Assembly (NCBI GenBank): GCA_030710605.1
Contig: CP092872.1
Span: 2,958,757 to 3,022,756, forward strand
Direction of reading: 5' to 3'
Length of the DNA stretch: 64,000 nt
Source: Cordylochernes scorpioides
Taxonomy: Eukaryota > Arthropoda > Arachnida > Pseudoscorpiones > Chernetidae
Each line of letters starts with the position of its first letter. Within the stretch, counting starts at the first letter, position 1. Positions 54,279 to 63,908 of the stretch are shown here, one piece after another. The notes under the pieces are model-generated. The model searched no databases. It was not told where the DNA came from and was given only the letters and a program-made list of their open reading frames with translations. The position numbers were made by a program, and so were the translations under genes.

Positions 54279-55047
54279 CTAGACGAATGGCCCGGGCAAC
54301 GCCCGGGTTTTACCCGAGTGTGTATATATTTTAAAAACGTTTTAATTCAAATACTATTCGTTACAATTATAAATTGACGCCATGGATGTCACTCTTGTGA
54401 AACGTCCCGTTCCAAACTGTGTGTTTTTAAAATGTTTTAATTAAAATACTATTCGTTACAATTATAAATTGGCGCCGTGGATGTCTCTCTTGTGAAACGT
54501 CCCGCCCCAAACTGTGTGTGTCTTGAAAATATAAAAATAAAAATGTGAATTTTCATAAAGATTTCATCATGTCGATTTTTTTTTTTTGCATTTCACCTAC
54601 TAAATCGATAGAGATAATTACATTTGCAACATGAAATTAGGTATATTGACTAAATAGAAAACTGCATAGTAATAAAGATCATTTTTTAAAGGCACCATAT
54701 CGTTTTTTTTTTAAATAAAATCGAAACAAAAAAATTCACATTTTTATTTTTGTAATTGTGCAAAACGATAATTGCCTTAAAAAGAAATTGACTTAAAAAA
54801 AGAAACATTCGCGGTGATTTTGTCTTGCATTCGTTTATACAATTATTATATATATTGGCATCATATATTAACTTTATGAACGGAAAAATATGTCCAGGGT
54901 AGCCTAGTGGTCATGGCATCTGCCCGGTAAGCGGAAGGTCGTGGGTTCGATTCCCATCCCTTGACACTTTTTTTTATTTTATCCATTCTGACCAAAATCT
55001 ATCCGTGAACTTCACACAGACAGAATAAGGCAATTATATAAGTAGAT
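54279..55047 (-). mobile_element. Helitron of the tRNA-Thr family, 5' end lost
   Basis: CTAGACGAATGGCCCGGGC follows A54278. The 3' region is partly duplicated (54420-54540) and an AT-rich insertion occupies 54549-54880 before the tRNA. The match to copy 1 stops at about 55047, so the GC-rich 5' part is missing. Confidence 0.75.
54893..54965 (+). tRNA. tRNA-Thr(GGT)-like sequence inside Helitron
   Basis: Same 73 nt as 16329-16401 and 26826-26898, followed by TTTTTTTT. Found outside the nested array, so the tRNA is a fixed part of this Helitron family. Confidence 0.6.
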
Positions 55048-55405
55048 TTCACGACATATTTTCTAAAATCTACACAGAATATGGTTTTGTCCAAGAGAAG
55101 TCAAAGAAAGTTTCGAACGGAACAACCTAGGTACAATATCAGCTGACAAATCGTTATCTTATTTACATACTGGACCGCAAACATCGCTAAATTATCTTGG
55201 TGACAAGTGGATGTCAACATTTAAAAAAACAATCGTTTAAGGTCAATCATGACTTCTGGACATTTCTACAACGTTCAAGGAGTCCTGTGTGTTACATTGA
55301 TAAATATATAAAAATGAAAAAATAATTAAATTTGAAATGCTGACAATTGAGAAATTTATCCTATGTTGACATTAATGACGCAAATTTTTTTTTTTTTTTT
55401 AAATA
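55048..55405. other. No gene recognised
   Basis: AT-rich with no supported ORF or repeat end. Confidence 0.45.
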
Positions 55406-55543
55406 CAGTAGAACTTGGATAACTCTTACGTCTTCAATTTGAATATTCATCCCTAGAATTTCCTATAAATAGAATTTCCATTTTTAATTCGAATTTTTTT
55501 TTTTTTGGTTCCTTTGGACTTCGAATTATCCAAAGTTCGACTG
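55406..55543. mobile_element. Pogo-like MITE, family 3
   Basis: CAGTAGAACTTGGATAACTC...GAATTATCCAAAGTTCGACTG with TA on both sides; 138 bp. Confidence 0.85.
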
Positions 55544-55749
55544 TATTTATTGGAAGCTTTTTCGTGTTTTGATTATTTTCAACCTTTAGACAATATGTAC
55601 ATATATAATTAAATATCTGTTACATATCCACTCTTATATGAACTTTGTAATCACTTGAACCTTCTGTCGAATTGAACTGATGAAACAAAGTGTAAATATT
55701 AGTTAGTATAAATAATAATATAACATATCGAGAAAATAGGGAAAATTAT

Positions 55750-56166
55750 TTATTCCGTTCCATCAAGATAACGATTTATTTTTTCGTCGAGCTGTTTTTT
55801 CTTAAGGCAATTGATGTGGTACTTACAGACAGAATCAGCCAAACTTGGAATTAGAAGTATTTCGGCCCCGCTTCCAATTTCCTGCAATAACTCTTCATTT
55901 TCCTCCATATATTTCTGATCCCATTCTGAAAATTCATGTAGCTGGGGTGAGGGTTGGGCTTGACTTTCGTGAAATGGAGGATCATTTTCATGCTGATTGA
56001 GCCATACTAACATCTTCTCAAAACATAATGCATCAACAAGAGGAAGTGGTACTGGATTATCATCAACAACATGTAAAAGACTTCGGATATATGTACTTTT
56101 GAAGGCTATGCTTCGTCGGATATCAAATATCCGGCCATCAGAAGTTATAACTTTAACATCACTCAT
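55750..56166 (-). CDS. Skp1-like protein, copy 5
   Basis: Intronless ORF of 138 residues: VITSDGRIFDIRRSIAFKS (BTB start), VPLPLVDALCFEKMLVWLNQ, HENDPPF (a variant of HHKDDPPF), EFSEWDQKYM and the helix ILLIPSLADSVCKYHI. It is about 20 residues shorter than canonical Skp1 and has a Lys-rich end (LKKKQLDEKINRYLDG) shared with copy 6 instead of the usual NDFTPEEE...W tail. It shares that end and the overall length with 62968-63387, so these two form a subfamily apart from copies 1/2 and 3/4. The ATG is preceded by TTCAAA on the coding strand. Likely functional as an SCF-type adaptor variant, by inference. Confidence 0.85.
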   Translation of the reverse strand: MSDVKVITSDGRIFDIRRSIAFKSTYIRSLLHVVDDNPVPLPLVDALCFEKMLVWLNQHENDPPFHESQAQPSPQLHEFSEWDQKYMEENEELLQEIGSGAEILLIPSLADSVCKYHINCLKKKQLDEKINRYLDGTE

Positions 56167-56361
56167 TTTGAATCACCTTTTACGTCTTGTTAGGGAAAAA
56201 TTGCGGGGCGATTTGTTTAGTAAAGATAAACAAACAAAATATGATGATATTTTTTCTTTATCTATTCTGTTTTTTTTTTTTTTTTGCAGTCTGAGAACAA
56301 ATTATAAAGTGTAATTTATTCAAAATACAAGAAAATAAGACCTAATCCAAATAATGTATTA

Positions 56362-56407
56362 GTGTGTTACATTTCGGCAACAACATTGTCACCATCATCA
56401 GACATCA
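56362..56407 (-). ncRNA. Candidate minimal hammerhead ribozyme
   Basis: The minus strand reads CTGATGA, then GGTGACAA-TG-TTGTTGCC (8-bp stem II with two wobbles), then GAAA, TG and TA. This fits CUGANGA-stem II-GAAA with a two-base-pair stem III without loop (A-U, U-G) and cleavage after GUA. Three pairs of stem I (TGT/ACA) are possible. Minimal hammerheads of this kind are known from Penelope-like retroelements, where they act as dimers. It lies in a short palindrome (56327-56445). No Penelope RT is present. Confidence 0.5.
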
Positions 56408-56602
56408 GACAAAAGAATAAATTATTTAGATTAGGTCTTATTTTATTTTATTATAATCTATAATCCAAATTGTGTTTTATCATGTAATTTATTCAAAATA
56501 TAAATTGGGTATTATAAACTGTGATGTATTAACAAATATATGTCATAATTTACCTAATGCCCAAAATGTATAATTTATTTTCACCATAATTATTATGTTA
56601 AA

Positions 56603-57477
56603 CTAGCCGAATGACCCTGGCAACGCCCAGGTTTTACCCGATTAAATGTTTTTATTCAAATACTATTCGTTACAATTATAAATTGGCGCCGTGGATGTCA
56701 CTCTTGTAAAACGTCCCGCTCCTGTAGAGATGTGAATACCCTGTCAATGTGAAGAACGTGTACATATAATTCATTGTTAATATCATAAGCTAGGTTGCTC
56801 TTTTTGAGCGGCACCTAATAAAGTTATTTTTGAACTGAACTGAACTGAAAACGTCCCGCTCCAAACTTTGTGTCAGAGAAGCGATATTTTTATAAAGAGA
56901 TGATCTGGCTTTGTGTCTTCTGCTCGAATGAATGTTTTTATGTTATAATTTTGTTCCTGCACACTAAAAATGAACTGGCTTCACCCGTGGTCTCAGCTTT
57001 TTGGAATTTTTCCCCGATATAATTTTGTATCTGATAATCAAACATGATACAGCAATATTGTCATCATCATTTTCTGACTAAAAAAACAGCTATTTTTGCC
57101 CAGAACCTGTCAATTTTATTTTTATTGGATAAAAATTCGATAAATATATTTTCCAGATTTTTCTCTATGTCCTGTCAAAACACGTTTTACATGTACATTA
57201 GGTCAGCTGATATTACCTCCCATCTTCACCGCTAGAGGCACTGCTTGCGAGCGAAAAGGCAAATTTGCAACGCAATTTGCAAATAACTCGAAGAATATTC
57301 GGGATAGAGACCTGAAATTTTCACTATAAGTTTTTTCCAGATTCTACTCTATATACTGTTAAAATTTCAGTCAGATTAGTTACGTATTGTGGACGTGTAT
57401 AGCCGACATAGATCCCACATACATACATACATACATACATACATACATACATACACTGACTTTTATTTATATAGGGA
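56603..57477 (-). mobile_element. Helitron, minus copy with LINE-tail insertion
   Basis: CTAGCCGAATGACCCTGGC after A56602 is the 3' end; the 5' end reads TCCCTATATAAATAAAAGTC on the minus strand before T57478. A (CATA)n run lies at 57419-57455. Body as at 8540-9240. A 125-bp LINE tail interrupts it. Confidence 0.85.
56723..56847 (+). mobile_element. LINE tail insertion (GAGCGGCACC family) with 15-bp TSD
   Basis: 125 bp ending GAGCGGCACCTAATAAAG and three GAACT units. Flanked by aaaacgtcccgctcc at 56708-56722 and 56848-56862, a perfect duplication. It inserted in the Helitron. Confidence 0.92.
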
Positions 57478-57776
57478 TTTTAAATACAAATTCATCCATG
57501 TATAAATCTGTACAAAATAAATTCGGGAGCCAGCGCGCGCGGGCGAAGGTCACGCCTCCGCCGCGTGCGCGCGGACTCACGAGTGTCGATCAAGTTCTTT
57601 TTTGACGCATACATGCACAACGGTCGCGTCCTTCCATTCGACCACGACAGCTACGACATATATACATATATGCTCTGCCATCTAAAAAGCTCATGTGCTT
57701 GTGGTCAGGATATGCCTTCTTTGATTTTAATACCAAACACCTGACTTTTTTTGTTATATTGTTTTTTCACATATAC
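57478..57776. other. No gene; small GC-rich patch
   Basis: GC-rich patch at 57530-57590 (GCGCGCGCGGGCGAAGG) in otherwise AT-rich DNA. It resembles no coding region. Confidence 0.4.
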
Positions 57777-58012
57777 ACGGTAGGATAAAAAAGTTCCCGA
57801 ACTTTATAAAAAATAAAATTTAAAACAACTTTTGAAAAATGCAAAATAATTTTTACTATAAAGAACAAAGCCTAAACTATATTTTAATTCAGCAACGCCA
57901 GTAAATGCGCATGCGTAGTTTTCATTTTAGGCATATTTTTGTCGTAAGTATTTATCTTGCGTCGGTTTCTGCAATGTCATCATTTGAGCAAAGGGCAAAT
58001 AATAAATTTTGT
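57777..58012 (+). pseudogene. Mariner-like transposon 5' end, truncated
   Basis: Begins with a terminal-repeat-like GGTAGGATAAAAAAGTTCCC. After a leader of about 190 bp the ATG at 57974 starts MSSFEQRANNKFCYN, the usual opening of a group of mariner-like transposases with the SETMAR-type N-terminus. After about 15 codons the sequence changes to Helitron DNA at 58012, so the rest of the transposase is gone. Confidence 0.72.
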
Positions 58013-58838
58013 TACAATTCGTTACAATTATAAATTGGCGCCGTGTCCCGCTCCAAACTTTTTGTGTTTTTAAAATATAAAATGTAAATTTTCACAACGA
58101 TATTTGAAAATTTTATCATTTTGATTATCAAATAGTATTCGTTGCAATTATAAATTGACGCTGTGGATGTCACTCTTGTGAAACGTCCCGCTCCAAACTT
58201 TGTGTCTGAGAAGCGATATTTTTATAGAGAGATGTGACTTCTCTTCGAATGAATGTTTTTCTGTTAGAATTTTGTTCCTGCATACTAAAAATGAACTGGC
58301 TTTGCTCGTGGTCACTGCTTTTTTGAATTTTTCCCGATATAATTTTGTATCTGATAATCAAACATGATACGGAAATATTGTCATCATCATTTTCTGTCTA
58401 AAAAACAACTATTTTTGCCCAGAACCTGTCAATTTCAATTTTTCTTGGCTAAAAATCTGATAAATATCTCTCCCAGATTTTTCTCAATGTCCTGTTGAAA
58501 CACGTTTTACATGTACATTAGGTCAGCTGATATTACCTCCCATCTTCACCGCTAGAGGCGCTGCTTGCAAGCGAAAAGGCAAATTTGCAACGCAATTCGT
58601 AAATAACTCAAAGAATTTTCTGGATAGAGGCCTGAGATTTTCACTATAAGTTTTTCCAGGTTCTACTATATATATATACTGTTAAAATTTCAGTCAGATT
58701 AGTTACGTATTGTGGACGTGTATAGCCGACAAACATACAGAGAGAGAAAATTGAGGTAACCCGGGCTCCTGGAGCGTAAAACGCCAACTACCCGGGACAA
58801 ACATACATACATACACTGACTTATTTACATATATAGGT
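58012..58838 (-). mobile_element. Degenerate Helitron, minus copy
   Basis: Body matches 56603-57477 (GACGCTGTGGATGTCACTCT, GCTTGCAAGCGAAAAGGC, GTGTATAGCCGACA). Its 5' end near ACACTGACTTATTTACATAT is decayed. About 45 bp holding the recurrent AACGCCAACTACCCGGG motif are inserted near 58755-58800. Confidence 0.7.
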
Positions 58839-58977
58839 ATTAACTGAATTACCCAGAGATTCGCCCGGCTTCTTCCAGAATGGATATTTGCCAGATGAAT
58901 ATTGTTTTAACAAATGGTATTCTTTGTATTCATTACGATTATAGGGTAAAGATAGAGGCTGCTTGACCGGCATTCAT

Positions 58978-59232
58978 AGTTCTTCAAATAAAAGACACTT
59001 CGGCCAGTAAATCTTTTTATTGTCTCGACGTTTCGACAAAAATCTTTTGTTCTCGTCAGGAGCGAACAAAAATTAAAACATTTGGCAAAGCGTTATAAAT
59101 TATTCTATTTATATTTTCTGACGCTTTGCCAAATGTTTTAATTTTTGTTCGCTCCTGACTTGGATAAAATATTTTTTGTCGAAACGTCGAGACAATAAAA
59201 AGATTTACTGGCCGAAGTGTCTTTTATTTGAA
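58978..59232. repeat. Foldback element with hammerhead core
   Basis: Arms 58978-59105 and 59113-59232 mirror each other (AAAGACACTTCGGCCAGTAA at the left edge). A hammerhead-like core is in the left arm on the minus strand and a decayed version in the right arm on the plus strand (59154-59190). Confidence 0.85.
59018..59066 (-). ncRNA. Candidate minimal hammerhead ribozyme
   Basis: The minus strand reads CTC, CTGACGA, GAACAAAAGATTTTTGTC (stem II with one bulged A), GAAAC, GTC, GAG. All conserved core bases CUGANGA and GAAA are present. Stem III would be A-U, C-G without loop, cleavage after GUC, and stem I CTC/GAG. This is the minimal Penelope-type layout. The mirrored copy at 59154-59190 keeps GAAACGTC but its stem II region is altered. 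Confidence 0.55.
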
Positions 59233-59577
59233 TAAATACGATAATATCATTAATTCTCTTATCATTATTCTTGATGATTCCAATGAATGTATCATTATTA
59301 CTATTATCACCGTCGTTTTAAATTTTAATTCCAATTTATATTTTACATAGAATATTATAAATATAATAATAATAAATAATATTTGTTGAAACATTATTTC
59401 ATTGGACAAACATCCGCTTAGGGAGAACCCAGGCGAAGCACAGGGACACAATATATAATTGTAACGAATATTATTCAACTTAAAACAGTATTTTATTTAT
59501 GCCATATCATCAGGTGAAAATTCACTGCGATAAAACCTGGGCGTAATCAGCCCTGTTCATTCAGTTAGTTATGTATA
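59233..59577 (+). other. Decayed Helitron 3' ends, no gene
   Basis: AACCCAGGCGAAGCACAGGG (59427) and AAACCTGGGCGTAATCAGCC then TTCAGTTAG (59569) resemble worn Helitron 3' hairpins and ends. Confidence 0.45.
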
Positions 59578-60405
59578 CAGTCGACTCTCGACAATATGAA
59601 ACTCGTTAATTTGAATCTTTCGATAATTTGAAATTGTTTCCCGGTCCCTTGAAAAACACTCGATAAGTTGAATAAAATCAATATTAATTGGTCCCCTCGG
59701 TAATTTGAAGTTGAAGGAATAGTATCTTGCTACAAATAAACATTTGCGAATAACTGTACAAATGTTTAAAATAATAAATAATGAATTTTGAGATAAAATT
59801 CATGTTTACTTGATTTTATTAATATGTAAGAATCTACCTGAAAAATAATATGAGGGAAAATATTGTCGGCGATTTTCTCAAGCTAGACCAGCTCGCGAAC
59901 TAACTAAACAAAGTTAGCTCAAATTTCCCACGTTGAGCGAAGCAAGGAGATCTTTTACTACCGTACATTTCTACCCCCTCAGAAGAGACACAAGTGACGA
60001 TTTCTTCGTACCTCTGACTACTATCGAAAATTCATTGGACAATGATATACTGAAGTCGCTCGCTCAATAAAAAATTATGGACTTTTTAAAATTAAAATTT
60101 GTTAATAATTTTACAAGTGTTTAAAATAATAAATCATGAATTTGGAGATAAAAATCTTGTTAGAGAAAGGGTAAGACCCGAAAGCTCCCAATAAATTTAT
60201 CACTTTAAAAACTTGCGGTAAATCACTTATTTAATATTGTATCAACATAGTATGTATATCCCGGAACGGCCAAAACTTCAAACTCTTGTTTACTTTATTT
60301 TTCTCTCCCTTCCTCTTGGTTGTTTAAAATCCTGTTATTTTGAACTCTTGATAAATTGAAAATTTTCTCTGGTCCCCTGAGTTTCAAATTATTGAGAGTC
60401 AACTG
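59578..60405. mobile_element. Pogo-like element, family 4 (source of Helitron capture)
   Basis: CAGTCGACTCTCGACAATAT after TA, and ...TTGAGAGTCAACTG before TA; 828 bp, no ORF. 59640-59735 is the segment found in reverse in Helitrons at 25608, 45819, 48749 and 49802. Confidence 0.85.
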
Positions 60406-60660
60406 TATTTTAATCAAACGGGCCCTGGTTCTATTTTATTTATAATATGAAATCTCTACAAAATATTCCCAATAATTGAACAGTAACATCGTGAGTAAGC
60501 ACGTTGGAATAATGCTGAAACAGTAAAATCTTTATAAAACTCTATGACTTGTATAAAAAACTGGGTGTAGTTTCAGATGTCATTACATATATTGTGAAAA
60601 TAGATAAAACTTTATATGAAACATTATTTCCTGGTAATCCGATTTAACAATATTTACTTC
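60406..60660. other. No gene recognised
   Basis: AT-rich with no supported feature. Confidence 0.4.
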
Positions 60661-60672
60661 GAGTTAAAATAT

Positions 60673-60982
60673 TTAAGGAAACCACAAACTACAAATGCGG
60701 AAAATCGAAAATAAGAAATTTAAAACCTAGACAAATTCTCCATCAAAATTAAGCCAGATGACGAAAAGTGAAAAAAAGGGAAACACAAACCCACCTTGAA
60801 TATCAAACAAGCCAGACAAAACCTTCTCAAAAACAATATCCCCAAGGACCTGAGGGCCCAACGACATCATTATAAATTATAATTGTAAATGAACAAACCC
60901 TGTACATCCCCCTCAGTATATTGTAAATTGGATGATCTAGGTTGCTCTTTTTGAGCGGCACCTAATAAAGTTATTTGGAACC
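60673..60982 (+). mobile_element. LINE tail insertion (GAGCGGCACC family) with 12-bp TSD
   Basis: 310 bp ending GAGCGGCACCTAATAAAG, TTATTTGGAACCT. Flanked by gagttaaaatat at 60661-60672 and 60983-60994. Confidence 0.9.
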
Positions 60983-60994
60983 TGAGTTAAAATA

Positions 60995-62120
60995 TATTAA
61001 TGGAACATATACCCTCTCACGCTTACTTTATTTCAGCTTTACCAATGTAGCTGCTGTACTGTCCGTGAGGTCAAGAGACGTACGGACCTCTATGGTGTTG
61101 ATCTCTTGGCGGAACGATGTAAAGACGATGCTGTATCACCTCATAAGCATAAATAAATAAAAGCTTTACCAAGATAAAACTTAGAACAGGCTGCTGCTCT
61201 AGACCTGTCCGTAGAATTTTTTAATATTATTATAAAAAAACATTATTACCAATCATTATGCAGCAATACTAGCAACACATTTTCACCTTCTTAAAAATCG
61301 AGTCAGTAGAGAGTGCATGTTTGCTCGAAAAATATTTTATATTAAATATTCATTAAGCAAACTTTCACTCAGGGAAAACCCCGGGTAACACATGCTAGTA
61401 TTCTATAAAACTCAATTTAGTAAAAATTACAATATAAATTGCAATTTTTTATTATTCTTAGTATACTTGGAATAGGCCATGATATTCTTGGTGAGTAGTA
61501 GTTGGAGACTGCTTTTACTGCACCACATTTCTACACATGTAACATGAAATATTATATTTTCAATTTAAAGGCATATATTTTGGATCAAAAATACATGGTA
61601 TGATCCATATAAATGTATCATAACATTAAATATGTTATAAAACTTTGATAAAGGTTGGCGTTCAGCCAACCTAAATATTGGTAAAATAAATAATCTTTGA
61701 TTCAATATATGCCTTTTTAATTAAAGATTTATTTATGGATTGCTCTATTTTCAAAAGCAATATTATATATATAGTTAAATACACAAGTTTTATATTAAGT
61801 TTACAAGTATTCAATAAAAGGTCATTTATAAACTTTAGAATATCCGAATTTTTTTTATAATAAAAGCCAATCTGATGCCGAGTCAATCAATACTTTAGAT
61901 TCGGATAGAGGTTGAATTGTTTTAATTAAAAAACAAATGGTTTCAATAATCTATAAAAATTGTTATTTAATTTTCCTCTATGGGAGGAGAATATCCAATT
62001 ACGTTTTTTTTTTGTCTTATTTACATTTGGCCAAAAATATTCCAACATATTCTCATTGTCAGAACTTATATAAATGGAAAGTCTTTGGTGTGGCAGCAGA
62101 TGGTCTATTTTTTTTTTTGG
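60995..62120. other. No gene; scattered repeat relics
   Basis: 61340-61398 looks like a worn Helitron 3' end (AACCCCGGG...CATGCTAG). 61480-61545 is a SINE-like family fragment (GACTGCTTTTACTGCACC). The remainder is AT-rich without supported ORFs. Confidence 0.5.
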
Positions 62121-62640
62121 GAAACAGGGGCAATTTTGTTCACACCTGGTTATCTCGTGTGTCTTCAATAAAGGTCACTGTAATATCTTTCAGAGTTATT
62201 GTCTGAATCCCGATATACTTGCTAAAAGATACAACTTCCTTAAGTTTTGTCCATGAGTGTATATTGGTTATCTCGTGTTTCTTCAATATAGGTCACCATG
62301 TATCAAATATCTTTCAGAGTTATTGTCTGAATCCCGATATATATTCTAAAAGGTACAACTTCCTTAAGTTTGTCCATTGATGTATAAAAACCTGGTTATC
62401 TCGTGTGTCTTCAATAAAGGTCACTTTAATATCTTTCAGAGTTATTGTTTGAATCCCGTCATACATTCTAAAAGGTACAACTTCCTTAAGTTTTGTTCAT
62501 GAGTGTATACACACTTGATTATCTCAACTGTCTTCAATAAAGGTCACTGTAATATCTTTCAGAGTTATTGTCTGAATCCCGTTATACATTCTAAAAGGTA
62601 CAACTTCCTTAAGTTTTATCTATAAGTGTATATGAACCTA
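62121..62640 (-). repeat. 118-bp satellite family, four units
   Basis: Units in reverse orientation start near 62149, 62266, 62393 and 62516 (GGTTATCTCG). They are more diverged from each other than the units at 4794-6200. The left flank GGGGCAATTTTGTTCACAC is shared with the array edge at 1706 and 6200, so one end of the unit is tied to a fixed flank. Confidence 0.88.
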
Positions 62641-62694
62641 AGCCTTAAGGACAGTTAGACATATAAATACACGCGGTAACGTGCCAACTATATA

Positions 62695-62846
62695 GGGTAG
62701 AACCTCCCTGTGACCTAATTGCAGAGCCAAAGTGTCCTTTTTACCGGTGAGTTGCAATAAAGTAAAAATGGTAATTTTGAAATTGAAACTGTCCTTTATA
62801 GAGAGGTGTTCTTTAGCGTAAGTGTCCTCTCATGGAGGTTCTACTG
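62695..62846. mobile_element. Pogo-like MITE, family 1, second copy
   Basis: Interior matches 8329-8506 (GTCCTTTATAGAGAGGTG). Right end GGAGGTTCTACTG before TA is intact; the left end GTAGAACCTCCCTG lacks its first bases. Confidence 0.78.
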
Positions 62847-62967
62847 TATAGGAAATTGAAGAATCAATGCACGATTTAAAAATAAATCACAAACAATTTT
62901 ATTACGAAATTACATTTAAAATATAAAGCTATTTATTTCATTATATATTACACATATAAAAAGAAAG

Positions 62968-63387
62968 TTAATTTGCTCCACTGATGTAACGGTCTAATAA
63001 TTCATCGAGCTGTCTTTTCTTAATGCCATTGACGAAGTGCTTGACAATGCAATCCACCATGGCTGCGATTCCAAGAAATTCAGCTGCATTGGCCAATTCC
63101 TGCAGGAAATCGTGATCTTTTTTCAAGAAATTGGCGTCCCATTCTGAGAATACATGAATTTGAGGTGTGGGTTTGGTTTGGGTCTCTTCATCAAATGGAG
63201 GGTCATCCTTGTGATAGGTCAACCATATGACAATTTGTTCGAAGCACATAGAGTCAACGAAAGGAACAGGTACTCTTGCGTTCCCAAAACATATATTTTC
63301 ATCGATTTGTGGAATCTTGGCGGCTATTTCTCGATTGATCCTGAAAATCTTGCCATCAGAAGTTTCAACTTCAACTGTGTTGCTCAT
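62968..63387 (-). CDS. Skp1-like protein, copy 6
   Basis: Intronless ORF of 139 residues: VETSDGKIFRINREIAAKI, VPVPFVDSMCFEQIVIWL, the signature HKDDPPF, FSEWDANFL, and the helix LANAAEFLGIAAMVDCIVKH, whose AAEFLGI matches the canonical Skp1 AANYLDI best of all copies here. It ends with IKKRQLDELLDRYISG, as in copy 5, in place of the canonical acidic/Trp tail. The ATG at 63387 gives the same start as copy 5 (MS...). With intact BTB and F-box-contact helices it is the best candidate in the window for a working SCF adaptor variant. No promoter element could be assigned. Confidence 0.87.
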   Translation of the reverse strand: MSNTVEVETSDGKIFRINREIAAKIPQIDENICFGNARVPVPFVDSMCFEQIVIWLTYHKDDPPFDEETQTKPTPQIHVFSEWDANFLKKDHDFLQELANAAEFLGIAAMVDCIVKHFVNGIKKRQLDELLDRYISGAN

Positions 63388-63908
63388 TTTGATATATTTA
63401 CTTTGTTTTTCTGACGGGAAATATAAAACGATTTTTTGTTCACAAGTTGGTTGAAAGAGATAAAGAAAACTAAATAAAAGGATGATTTTTCTTTTTTCTA
63501 AATCTTTTTAAAATAAATATTTAACTCAATGATATTAATAATTATTAATTTGAAAATAAATAAAAAAATATATATTTAACATATTTAATTTAAAAATATA
63601 TATATTTAAATAATTTGTACGCGCACAATTTTTTTTTCGAAATAATATTTCAAATTAGATACTTCTCCATCTCCTGGTTGGAAATTCTGATAATAGAATA
63701 TATTATGACACAGAGTATAGAGAGACTCGCTTCCAAAATCAATCACCTTCCTAGCGACCTCTGTCTTAAAAACAACAACAAAGTATTGTTCCATTCTACA
63801 CACAACCTACTATAAAGAACCTCCCATGAAAGTTCGCCTCGGTGGAAGTCCAGCGACCATTAAAATTTTATATTTTTTGTTTCGATGTGAGAACCTGAAT
63901 AAATTTAA
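63388..63908. other. Upstream of Skp1-like copy 6; no further gene
   Basis: AT-rich leader and simple stretches (63540-63615). 63640-63900 has short ORFs without motifs. Confidence 0.45.

Noticed and set aside
57419-57455. (CATA)n run as an independent microsatellite of interest
   Set aside because: It is the normal 5' region of this Helitron family; the same run is at 63920.
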